Below, piece by piece: positions 44,400 to 54,395 of a DNA stretch of 64,000 bases. The position numbers and the translations under genes are program-made. This DNA is from Erythroxylum novogranatense (taxonomy: Eukaryota; Streptophyta; Magnoliopsida; Malpighiales; Erythroxylaceae): positions 9,242,560 to 9,306,559 of the forward strand of contig CM057225.1 of NCBI GenBank assembly GCA_029891385.1. The letters run 5' to 3'. How positions within the stretch are numbered: position 1 is the first letter of the stretch; each line of letters begins with the position of its first letter. Under the pieces are notes generated by a model, which was given only the letters and a program-made list of their open reading frames with translations, was not told the origin of the DNA and did not search any database.

Positions 44400-45340
44400 C
44401 CGATGAGAACTTTATACTTCCAATCTCGCCTTAGTTCTATAGTTTCGGAATATCTTCAATCTTATTCTCATGAGTGTCCGACGAGGAAGTTTCGAGGCAT
44501 CATCTAGGTTCTTTGAAGGACCTTCAATCTCCATGTCATCTTCCTTATGGGTTTGAGAACTATCATCAAATTTGACATGGATCGTCTCTTCAATAGTCTC
44601 TGAAGTCAGGTTGTAAACTCGAAATGCCTTAGATGATAATGAGTAACCTAGAAATATTCCTTGATAGGTCTTTGAATCGAATTTATCCAATGCTCTCTCA
44701 GATTCGTAATGGAACATTTGCACCGAATGGATGAAAGTAGGATATGCTTGGTCTTCTTCCATTCCATAACTCGTAAGGATTTTTCTTCAACATAGGTCGC
44801 AACAAGATCCTATTCTCGAATATAGCACGTCAGATTCACGACTTCGCCCGTAAATACTTAGGAAGATTCGCCTCACATAGCATAGTCCTTGCCATCTCTT
44901 GAATCGTCCTATTCTTTCTCTCAACAACTCCATTCTGTTGTGGAGTTCTAGGGGTCGAGAAGTTGTGGGAAATTCCATTCTCTTCACAGAAAACTCTAAA
45001 CTTCTCATTCTCAAATTCTCCTCCATGATCACTCCTGATACTAGCTATAGACATTCCTTTTTCATTCTGTAACTTTCTATTTTCCCGATTCCAATGATTT
45101 TGCCCCACTGGTTATCTCCAAAGTTACCGATCCTCCTTTCTTATATCAAGGTCTAGGAACATAGACCTTCTTCCCGTCATGTGTCGCGAGCATCCACCGC
45201 CTAAATACCAATGGTGCTTGTCGATCTTCCAAGGAAGGATATCTCGCGGGAGAAACTATTTTATTTCTTGGTACCCAAATTTTCTTGGGTCCTTTATGGT
45301 TAGTAGTATGCACATGATATGATCTTTGATGCATATTACT
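44400..45340 (-). pseudogene. Copia-D integrase and linker
   Basis: 45334-45146 is the linker before GAG-pre-integrase (GPKKIWVPRNK). Most of the GAG-pre-integrase and the first catalytic Asp appear to be missing: 45108 starts directly in the core. SIRSDHGGEFENEKF carries the second Asp and QQNGVVERKNRTIQEMARTM the Glu. A further piece (44762-44412) carries FDSKTYQGIFLGYSLSSKAF and the acidic linker to RT. The short distance between 45146 and 45108 suggests an internal deletion of several hundred bases. Confidence 0.8.
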
Positions 45341-45699
45341 GGACGTTGATTAAAATATGTTATCCTATTTCTTCCTTTTGAGAGACAAATTTATTACGAG
45401 ACCGAGTATTGTTTCCAAAGAAACCCTATTCCAAAGGTTATCACTAGGATGTCTACATTTTCCTAGCATATCATTCATTTTCTTTGTACTTCTATGAAAG
45501 TAACTAGATCACCGATAGATTCTTGATCCTCGGTTTGAGTTGATTAATCTCATCCGATCCGCTCACAAGTTTCCTTTAACTTCTAACTCCTTTTTAAGCA
45601 AATATTTTCTCTCTATTTTCTCAAGATTTCTAATATTCTCAGATACTTTTCTTCAACAACTTGTATCTGCTTCGTAATAGCACGAGAATCTTCTAACAG

Positions 45700-46845
45700 A
45701 TTCTGAATATGCATCATGCAAATTTTCAGTAGTCGGATTTTACCTCCTCATCACTATCCTCCCTACCATTAGGCAAATGTTTGCATGTTCGATGACTTGA
45801 GCTCGTGATTCCATTCAGATGAATCTAGGTCCTCCCATGTTTCCATCATGCTTTTCTTGCCTTCTACTCTTCTTGGGTTTCTTCTCGAGAGTAGGCATTC
45901 GGACTTGTAGTGTCCAGCCGATTGCACTCGTAATAAAATGATAGAAGACTTTTCCGCTTAGCTTCATCTTTCCATTCTTTCCAATGTCCGGTTACTTCGG
46001 GCTTCTTCTTCCACACGCGCCTTATCTTTCTAGAAATGAAAGATAATTCGCCATCTTCATCACTCGATTTCAATCGATTGGCTAGGTTGTCATCCTCGAT
46101 TCTTCAATTTTCAATGCTTTTGATGACTTCCTCCTTCTCCGAGTCTTATGATTCTTTTGTCTAGCCTTTCGCTATTGACTTCTCTCGCTTGGGCTTATCT
46201 TCGCCGTTGAGTTCAACTTCATGAATCTTTATGATCCCAAAGAACTCATCTAGCTTTAATATGCTCAAGTCTTTGGCTTCTTGCACTTCCGTAACTTTTG
46301 GTCTCCATCTCTTAGAAGACTTCTTAGAATCTTGCTAACGTGATCTTGATTATTGTATGTCCTTCCAAGAGCTTTCAATCCATTGATAATTGTTTGAAAT
46401 CTTCCAAACATTTGATCAATAGATTCTTCATCTTCCATCCTAAAAGTTCATATTGATGTACAAGAATACTTATCTTGGATTCCTTAACTTGACTTGTGCC
46501 TTCATGAGCAATGGACAATGTGTCCCACATTTCTTTTATTGTGTCGCAACCATGCACTTTGTCGCACTCGCTTCTACTTAGGGCACACGTTAAGAAAAAT
46601 TTCGCCTTTGAATTCAGCTTGTATTCTTGCTACGATCGATCACCGTCCATCCGCTTCGTGGAATAGAACTACCTTCTTCATCTACTGTGTATATAGGTTC
46701 GCTCTCTATTACGTCCCAAAGGTCTACATGTGTAGATTCGATGAATAACCGCATCCTATCTTTCCAAAGAATGATAGTCTTCCATTGAATGCCGGAGGTC
46801 TAGTGACCGAGGCTCCTTCAACGATGTATACATGTGACTCGCCAT
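45700..46845 (-). pseudogene. Copia-D gag
   Basis: A start at 46845 (MASHMYTSLKEP) leads through frameshifts to 46557-46375, with the UBN2 capsid signature (HGCDTIKEMWDTLSIAHEGT, then VKESKISILVHQYELL). A zinc-knuckle relic (YYECNRLDTTSPNAYSREE) lies near 45864-45960, with its cysteine and histidine spacing damaged. Below that, a coiled-coil-like region typical of Sirevirus gag is suggested down to about 45500 but cannot be read cleanly. Confidence 0.75.
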
Positions 46846-46888
46846 TATCTTTAATCCACACTTCGCCAAAGTGATTCTTGGATACCAA

Positions 46889-46899
46889 GCTCGATACCA
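46889..46899 (-). other. Damaged primer binding site of Copia-D
   Basis: On the minus strand TGGTATCGAGC follows the 5' LTR after two bases (AT). The expected TGGTATCAGAGC has lost one base at its CAG. It may be a mutation or a sequence error. Confidence 0.75.
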
Positions 46900-46901
46900 A
46901 T

Positions 46902-47865
46902 CAAGTGAATCACACGTTAATACAACACTTAAAAACACAATAGAATGCACGAGAAGGGGGTTGAATTGTATTCCCCTTTTTGAATATATTTTAGAATTAC
47001 TTGTTAGAATTAAGATTCTTTACAGAATTCTTATTAATCATGCTTGATCAAACTTTTCAATGCTAAGTATATGAATAGTAAATAAAGATCAACTTTGAAA
47101 TTAAAAGTGAGATAGAGAGTGAGAGTAGTAGACACGCAGATTTATCCTGCTTCACCCCAAACCGTGGCTACGCCCATCCTCGAGTTTCTTCCGAGATTTC
47201 ACTATCTCTTCAAACGTTACAAGATTCATTCATGAGCCTCTTCGTGTCTCTACAACCAAGATTCTTTCACACTTAGCCTCTGCAGTTATCTCTGCATAAC
47301 TTTTCTTTTCGTAAAATATTTGAACACTCTGTTATGTATGATAGCGCTCACTAATTCGCACTTAATCGCTTTTTCGCTTTGGTAATTTTTCTCAAAGCAA
47401 AGAAGCACTTCGCCGACTTCGACTTATATTTATAGCCTTCGCCTCTAATCGCTTCGATTCTTGAATCTTGAATCTTTAAAGAAAGTTAATCACTGAGTTC
47501 AGAACTAACTCGAATCGACTCTTGCATCTATTTCTTTTCTCGCTCGCTCTCTCTGCTCTGCCCGCTTTTGTTTCGCCTCAGATCTACATTTGCGTCTGCG
47601 GCTTTTATTGTCTTGTGTCATCTACGCCCGTGTTGACCTTTTTACTTTGACAAACTTAAATACGTGTTTTGATTTGTCTGTAAAGGCCTCAGATTCCGAT
47701 TTTTCAACTTAGTCTGTGTCAACTTCGCCTCAGATACGCCATCTTCGCCTGCCTCCTAATTCGCCTCAGATACGCCTCTGGATGCTTTTGTTTTTCTTGT
47801 ATTTGATCTCACTATGTTTGTTATACATCAAAATCATTTTTATGTAAAGTCATTTTGACTTAACA
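46902..47865 (-). repeat. 5' LTR of Copia-D (minus-strand element)
   Basis: The pair of 39165-40120. Differences cluster at CAG and CTG (for example TTCGTGTCTC at 47241 against TTCAGTCTC at 39500, and TCTGCAG near 47279 against TCCGCAG near 39538). Confidence 0.9.
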
Positions 47866-48185
47866 GGATCTTCTGGGATATTTTGGGGATGATCTAGTTA
47901 GGAGTAGTTCCTGTTATTTTGGACTTGTATAGTTGTAAATATGACCGAATGGTGTACTTATGGTTTTAAGAAATGAAATGAGAAGTACTTTTGGGTTTTA
48001 AAATTTAGTGAATTTGATATTACTGCTTTTATTATATTGATGCCATGAGGTCTATAGAATGATCGATCGTAGTGCACCCTCATCGAGAGTTATGCATCAG
48101 TGCGACCTACAGGCGCCCCGTGTATACTCTACTGTAGTGGGCGCTACATCGATATAGTCATTGTTATGCTCTAGCGTTACAACGG

Positions 48186-49740
48186 ATGGGTTTGCAGTTA
48201 CCTGCTGCCCTGCCGCCGACACACCTTGCTTCCCGCACGCAATCTTTAGACCTGAATGATCAACCGCCTCCTCAAAACTTGGAACAAGAAAAACAGAGTG
48301 TAGCCTTGGAAGATAATGCTGGAATCAACATACGTCTGAATCTCCAACACCTATTAGATGCAGATCCTTTTGCGCTTGTGCACACCTCCCTTACCCGAAA
48401 ACAGATCGAGGAAGCGGCTGATCTGTTGATTCGCCATATTTTACAATCTCAACTGGCACCACAGCAGCCGTCCGCACGACCGACTAGTATAACAACTGAT
48501 CGCCACCATGCTGAAGCCCTAGAAAAAATCGTGGACGATCAGATCAATGCAGTCATGAGCTTCCGCCCGGATCGCCCAACAACTCAGTATAGCTCTCCCT
48601 TTACTCTGGCAATCTTGGATAGCCTCCCGGCGCCAAGCACCAAAATACCGAATCTCGAAAAATATACCGGAAAGACCGATCCCCTGGACTACCTACAACA
48701 CTTCCAGTCGATGATGAATCTACACTGAGTTCTAGACGCCATTCAGTGTAAGGCTTTTTGTACGGCCTTTCAAGAGGGAGCACGAAGATGGTTCTACAGC
48801 TTACCTCCGAGCTTTATCACATGCTTTGAGGACTTTAGATCGCTATTCCTCAACCAATTCGCCACAAGTAAGTGGCCGCAGAAGACGGCCTTGGAGGTGA
48901 TGCAATTGACCCAAGGGTGGAATGAAAGCTTGCAGGAATTCATCACTCGGTTTAATAATGAAGCGGTCGAGGTCCCCGACCTCACTTGCTTGTCTATGTT
49001 GGCAGCACTTATGAACAATACGAGGGATGAGGAGTTCAAAAAATCATTGGCCCTCGATCAGCCTCGATCCATTCAAGAAATAAGAAACAGGGCAGATAAG
49101 TACATTCAGCTCGAAGAAGTGCTGAAAAAATACGAAGCGCAGGACGGATGATCGCTCGGCGAATGACAGAGCGAATGGTTCGCACAAGTGACAGAAAGGC
49201 CAGCCGAGCTGGAGAAAACCAACCGATCAACAGGGATATCGACAGGAGTTCAGCCCGCTCAACAGACGATATGCAGAAGTACTGGCAGCCATGAGAGTGG
49301 ATGAGGAACCCCTTTGAGATCCAGGCAAGTTGAAGAGTCCCTATAAGAGTAAGGACCCGGATTTATACTGCCGCTTCCACAGAGACATTGGTCATGACAC
49401 GGAAAATTGCTGGCATTTGAAAAGAGAAATTGAATTTTTTATCCAAAAGGGGAGGTTGGGTCGATTTGTAAAGCACGAACAAAATGCCGATCGAGATAAC
49501 GAGTATAAGACTGGTCGGCCAGACAACAGGCGAAAGCCCTGGAGGCGAAACGATAGAAATGATGGAGGGAGGCAGAATGCAAATACAGACGATCGACGCG
49601 AAGTGAGGGGACTATCTAGGGCAAGAGGCGACGGGAACACTGGGCAACAAGATGACCAACCGGTGAGGGTCATTAACATGATATTTGGTGGAAATGCAGC
49701 AGGGGGATCCACTGCTAAAGAAAAAAAGAGGTATGCTAGG
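48186..49740 (+). pseudogene. Tat gag
   Basis: The first ATG after the leader (48186) opens 180 codons, ending in the start of the retrotransposon gag domain (FTLAILDSLPAPSTKIPNLE, YTGKTDPLDYLQHFQSMMNL). A TGA at 48726 is followed in the same frame by the rest of the capsid (FCTAFQEGARRWFYSLPPSF, NESLQEFITRFNNEAVEV) to 49151. The nucleocapsid part (49330-49743) is one frame off. It has a zinc-binding-like YCRFHRDIGHDTENCWHLK and an Arg/Asp/Gly-rich tail. The stop and the frame changes make this a pseudogene, but only lightly damaged. Confidence 0.9.
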
Positions 49741-49787
49741 TAGGTCGGCGAGGACTTGTCAGCCAAAGAAAGAGGCAGAACGATGGG

Positions 49788-50270
49788 ATGATATCGTTCG
49801 ACGAGTCTGACCTTGACGGTGTAAGTTGTCCTCATGACGACTCACTCGCTGTAAATCTGAATATGGACGGCAAAGAGGTGAAGCAGGTAATGATTGATAC
49901 GGGAAACTCGGTCGACCTGTTGTATTATGATGCCTTCAAGCAGATGGAAGTACCAGAGGATCGACTACTGCCTATAGAAGGACCTATGAAAGGGGTAATT
50001 GGAGCATCAGCCTACCCGTTTGCCTGAGTTAATTTGAAAGTGAAATTCGGGCAAAAGCCGCGTCAAATAGAGAAGGACGTTGAGTTCTTAGTTGTGAAGT
50101 TTCAAGGGGCGTACAATGCGATAATTGGACAAGCCACTCAAAACGCCCTTAAAGCGGTCATCTCCACCTACTACCAAGCGATGAAATTCCCAACGCCCCA
50201 TGGAATCGATATTGTCAGAGGTGAGCAGAGAATCGCTAGGGAGTGTTACTTAGCGGAAACAAAAATACTA
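49788..50270 (+). pseudogene. Tat aspartic protease
   Basis: DDSLAVNLNMDGKEVKQVMI then DTGNSVDLLYYDAF carries the active-site D-T-G. A single TGA at 50025-50027 breaks the frame, and the same frame then continues (KVKFGQKPRQIEKDVEFLVV, then YNAIIGQ) into RT. The protein would cleave the polyprotein. The frame is the same as for RT, RNase H and integrase. Confidence 0.9.
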
Positions 50271-50279
50271 GACGGGACA

Positions 50280-51400
50280 GTAGTCCTGACGAGCTCTCTT
50301 GATGTGAGAGCCGATGAGGAGACGGAGAGAATGAGCCCAGTGGAAGAAACGCAACGAGTCATACTAGATGAAGCCGACCTCTCCAAATTTACAAATCTAG
50401 GTTCCGAGCTTCAGAAAGACCTAGTTAAAGAAATCACAAACTGCTTGATAGAAAACAGATCGCTTTTCGCTTGGGTACCGAGCGACATGCCTGGAATTTC
50501 TCGATCGGTCGCATCGCACTCCCTTGGTATTCGACAAGATTACAAGCCGGTTAGACAGAAGAAGCGGTGGCAAAGCAAAGAGCGCCAGGAGGTGATTGAG
50601 AAGGAAATAGAAAAGCTACTCAATGCCGGGTTCATTCGGAAAATCAAATACCCGGAATGGTTGGCCAACGTCGTACTCGTAAAGAAGAAGAACGAAAAGT
50701 GGAGAATGTGTATTGACTTCACCGACCTAAACAAAGCGTGCTTGAAAGACAGTTTCCCCTTGCCCAAGATCGACCAGCTAGTAGACTCCACCTCTGGACA
50801 TGAACTTCTCAGCTTCTTGGATGCTTTCTCAGGCTACCATCAAATTCAAATGAGTGTCGAAGACGAAGAAAAGACTGCCTTTATAACTGACCAGGGTACA
50901 TATTGCTATCAAGTAATGTCGTTCGACTTAAAGAACGCGAGGGCCACTTATCAGTGGCTTGTCATGGAGGTTTTTAGGAAACAGATCGGTCGATCTGTTG
51001 AAGCCTATGTGGACGATATGGTGGTTAAGAGTAAGACGGCCGCTGAGCACGTGGGAGATCTAAAAGAAGTCTTCCAGACCCTTGACAAATTTCAGATGAA
51101 GCTGAACCCGAAAAAATGCGTCTTTGGTGTGGCATCCGGAAAATTCCTGGGGTTTATGATCACTCAGCGGGGGATTGAAGCTAATCCAGAAAAGATTGAA
51201 GCTATCGTCCAAATGTCTTCGCCGCGGTGTTTGAAAGATGTTCAGATATTAACTGGACAGATAGTTTCTTTAAGCAGATTTGTCTCCAGAATGGGGGACA
51301 AGTGTCTCCCATTTTTCAAAATCTTGAGGAAAGCAAATATGACTCAGTTCCAATGGCCAAAGGAGTGCGAAAGATCTTTCCAACACTTGAAGCAGTATCT
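50280..51400 (+). CDS. Tat reverse transcriptase (open)
   Basis: This lies within one open frame of 705 codons (50034-52151). RT motifs in order are the fingers near KEIEKLLNAGFIRKIKYPEW, WRMCIDFTDLNKAC, LLSFLDAFSGYHQI (first Asp at 50820-50822) and the YVDDMVVKS loop (YVDD at 51006-51017). The thumb part follows, with FQMKLNPKKCVFGVASGKFL. The PFGLKNA motif of the family is altered to FDLKNARATYQWL. All catalytic Asp codons are present. The frame has no stop within the RT domain, but the polyprotein as a whole is broken on both sides. Confidence 0.9.
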
Positions 51401-51800
51401 AACAAGCCCACCTGTTTTGCAGAGCCCCATTGAAGGGGAAATTCTGATTATCTATCTGGCAGTCACAGAGGAGGCGGTCAGCGTGGTTCTGGTTCGATCG
51501 GATGGTAGGGAACAATTTTTGATCTACTACGTCAGCAAGGTACTGAGCGGGCCAGAAACACGGTACGCGCCTATAGAAAAGTTAACTCTTTCCTTGATAA
51601 CTGCGGCGCGAAAACTTAGGCCATATTTTCAAAGTCATACTATTGAGGTATGGACTGACCAGCCTCTCAGGCAATGCCTCCAAAAGCCTGAGACCTCCAG
51701 GCGGTTAATAAAATGGGCGGTAGAGCTGGGGGAGTTCAATATACATTATAAGCCTCGGACTACGATCAAGGATCAAGTATTGGCGGACTTCGTTGCAAAA
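51400..51800 (+). CDS. Tat first RNase H (Ty3 type, decayed active site)
   Basis: It follows RT in the same open frame: YYVSKVLSGPETRYAPIEKL, IEVWTDQPLRQCLQKPETS and RRLIKWAVELGEFNIHYKPR, ending in QVLADFVA. This is the 'RNase H-like tether' position. In Tat elements this domain usually serves as a connector with a weakened active site, while catalysis is supplied by the second RNase H. Confidence 0.85.
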
Positions 51801-51829
51801 ATGAGTCGACCCAACTTGAAAGATGAGCA

Positions 51830-52148
51830 ACACCCTGCCTGGAGCTTATTTGTTGACGGGTCATCCAACACCGAGGGATGCGGAGCAGGAGTGGTATTGA
51901 TTAGCCCGCATATGGAAGGAAAGGTAAAATACGCTCTTCGGCTAGAGTTCAAGGCCTCCAATAACGAAGCAGAATACGAGGCTCTGATAGCCGACCTCGA
52001 ATTGTCTAAGGAGATGAAGATAAAACATCTGAAGGTATATAGCGATAGCCAAGTAGTGGTCGGTCAAGTCACTGGACAGTATGAAGTCAAGGGGAGCAGC
52101 ATGATCAAGTACCTGGAGCTGGTAAAGCAGGAGTTAAGTAATTTCGAG
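51830..52148 (+). CDS. Tat second (archaeal-like) RNase H
   Basis: WSLFVDGSSNTEGCGAGVVL carries the first Asp (codon about 51855), NNEAEYEALIADLEL the Glu (about 51966), and LKVYSDSQVVVGQVTGQYEV the third acidic residue (about 52044). These are the normal active-site positions. The domain ends at a TAG (52149-52151). A second RNase H between the first one and integrase defines the Tat lineage. Confidence 0.9.
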
Positions 52149-52151
52149 TAG

Positions 52152-53543
52152 TACTCGATCAGTAGGATAGAACGAGCTTAAAATACTAAAGTAGATGCGC
52201 TTTCCAAAATGGCTTCCGATCGAGACGCCAAAAATAACATTCTGGTCAAACGACTGGGTTGCCCTAGCATTCAGAAAGCCAAGGAAGTGCTTGACGTAAA
52301 TACCGGTCGATCAAGCTGGATGGAACCAATCAGACGATACCTCCTAGAGGGAACACAACCGAAAGAAAAGTCGGAGGCCAAGAAACTGAGAACAAAGGCG
52401 GTCGAATATGCGGTCATTAATGACACCCTATACAAGCGATCTTATGATTGGCCACTGTTGCGATGCTTGAGCGAAAAAGAGGCAGAACAAGCACTGGCTG
52501 AAGTCCACGAAGAAATGTGTGGAAATCATGTAGGAGGCAGAATGTTTGCTCATAGGCTAATTAGACAGGGATATTACTGGCCGACAATGAGGAAAGACTG
52601 CCAAGATAAGGTCGACCAATGTGAGGCTTGCCAGAAAAATAGTAGCCTGTCCCATCAGCCGACCGAGAGGATGAAAATCGTGAGTCATCCTATCCCTTTT
52701 GCTCAATGGGGAATGGATATACTGGGGCCTTTCCCTCTCGGTCCTGGACAGAAGAAGTTCCTGATAATGGCAGTGGAATACTTCACCAAATGGGTAGAAG
52801 CGGAAGCGGTCGCTACAATTACCGAGCAGAGGGTGGAGAACTTCGTAAGGAAAAATATACTAAGTCGCTTCGGGATGCCTATGGTGTTGGTTACAGACAA
52901 CGGCTGGCAGTTCGATAACGATAGGTTCAAAGATTTCTGCGACCGACTGAAGATAAGGCTATAGTTAACCTCAGTAGCTCACCCCCAAAGCAACGATCTC
53001 GCGGAGAACACTAACAAAAAGATAATGAGTGCTCTCAAGAAGCGAATAGATGGACGAAAGACTTAGGTAGAAGAACTAGATGAAGTATTGTGGGCATACA
53101 GAACCACACCAAACGGAGCCATAGGAGAAACGCCGTTCAGGATGACCTTTGGGGCAGAAGCCCCAATTCCGGTAGAAGTGGTGTTGCACAATCAAAGAAT
53201 GTCAAGCAATGAAGAGGAGCGGAATAATGAAGCCCTCCGAGCAGAACTCGTGCTTCTCAGTGAAGATAGGGATACGGCGGCTGCTCGTTCGAAAACCATC
53301 AGACAAAAAGCAACAAAGTTCTACAACAGAAGAGTACGGTCGAGCAATGTAAAGGTCGGTGGGTACATCCTGCGAAAAGCCGAGGCGGCTGGGAAACACC
53401 CTGGAAAGCTCGGACAGGCATAGGAAGGGCCCTATCTGGTGATCAAGCAAGTCGGACATGGCTCTTATATCCTACGAGATGCGAACGGGAAGATTCTATC
53501 GAGGCCCTGGAACTCTCGAAACTTGAAGGTATTCTACCAGTAG
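52152..53543 (+). pseudogene. Tat integrase
   Basis: The same frame continues after two stops (52149 and 52179). A zinc-binding N-terminus contains HEEMCGNHVGGRM and CEACQK. The core has GMDILGPF (first Asp, near 52716), TDNGWQF (second, about 52896) and a Glu in DLAENTNKK (about 53004). The C-terminal part reads VLWAYRTTPNGAIGETPFRM. Further in-frame TAGs lie at 52962, 53064 and 53421. The chromodomain-less tail ends at the TAG at 53541-53543 after NSRNLKVFYQ. Confidence 0.9.
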
Positions 53544-53689
53544 ATAAGTTTTATTTTAGTCAATCTTTGTTTATTACTATTTTTTGTACACAACTTGTGG
53601 GTACCTTTTTTCTGGCCCTACCAGTCAGGTTTTTTAACGGCCTACACCCTCATTATCATCAATAAAGGGGTTTTCAAATTTCTCGGCAA

Positions 53690-54270
53690 GAAGGAATTTC
53701 ATCAAATTTGGCAGAGTAGAAAATCCATCGACATCGCTCGGCCGGGTCGTCAAGACAAGATCCTTGAGACCATAGCTCGGCCTCGACCATAGATCGACCA
53801 GGTTGCCAAGACAAGATCCTTGGGACCATAGCTCGGCCTCGACCATAGATCGACCAGGTTGCCAAGATAAGATCCTTGGAATCATCGATCGACTTCGACA
53901 TCGCTCGGCCAAGTCGCCAAGACAAGATCCTTGGGACCACAGCTCGGCCTCGACCATAAATCGACCAGGTTGCCAAGACAAGATCCTTAAAACCATCGAA
54001 TGACTTCGACATCGCTCGACCGGGTCGCTAAGACAAGATCCTTGGGACCACAGCTCGGCCTTGACCATAGATCGACCAGGTTGCCAAGACAAGATCCTTG
54101 GAACCATCGATCGACTTTGACATCGTTCGACCGGGTCATCAAGACAAGATCCTTGGGACCACAACTCGGCCTCGACTATAGATCGACCAGGTTGCTAAGA
54201 CAAGATCCTTAGAACCATCGATCGACTTCGACATCGCTTGGTCGGGTCGCCAAGACAAGATCCTTGGGAC
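53690..54270 (+). repeat. 55-56-bp tandem array between pol and the antisense ORF
   Basis: CAAGACAAGATCCTT recurs at about 53751, 53807, 53863, 53918 and 53974, and on to about 54250, about ten units. The units alternate between a 'GGGACCAYAGCTCGGCCTCG' and a 'GGAACCATCGATCGACTTCG' form, giving a super-period of about 111 bases. The spurious frames through it on both strands (with LSWQPGRSM or RQDPWDH repeats) are by-products. Tandem repeats at this place are common in Tat and Ogre elements. Confidence 0.9.
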
Positions 54271-54395
54271 TACAGCTCCGCCACGACTATAGATTCCTTA
54301 ACGTCGTTCGGCTATGAGCTACTTTTCCAAATCCTACTATCGATCAAAAATAAAGAAAACAAACGCAGAAAACGACTTCGAAATACAGGTGAGCT

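Larger units (their letters stand above)
39165..47865 (-). mobile_element. Copia-D, Sirevirus-like Ty1/copia retrotransposon
   Basis: An 8.7-kb element with LTRs of about 0.95 kb (39165-40120 and 46902-47865) and gag, integrase, RT and RNase H on the minus strand. An extra ORF follows between pol and the 3' LTR, the place where Sireviruses carry theirs. The polypurine tract and the LTR start TGTTAAGTC fit that group. A candidate target duplication is CGATC (39160-39164) against GGATC (47866-47870), four of five matching. The coding regions have many short frameshifts. Confidence 0.85.
36803..48148 (+). mobile_element. Solo LTR of a Tekay/Del-like chromovirus (interrupted by Copia-D)
   Basis: The sequence runs from TGTAACATCCCGTC to GGGCGCTACA, about 2.65 kb once Copia-D is removed. 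It has no primer binding site, interior or partner LTR, so it is most simply a solo LTR left by recombination. Its start resembles that of element E (TGTAGCATCCCGTCACC). It contains a GC-rich island (about 37905-38105), a module block (38697-38833) and a DNA segment with the ACCATCGATGATGGT palindrome seen in LARD and E. The flanks CTGAT and TCGAT share only GAT, so the target duplication is decayed or the borders are off by a base or two. Confidence 0.75.

Noticed and set aside
49392..49835. 147-codon minus-strand ORF opposite Tat gag
   Set aside because: It is antisense to the nucleocapsid part of gag. Its Ser/Pro/Leu composition mirrors the Arg/Gly/Asp codons of the true frame.
53634..54164. 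176-codon minus-strand repeat protein (WSQGSCL-type repeats)
   Set aside because: It is a translation of the 55-56-bp array. Plus-strand frames through the same array are equally open.
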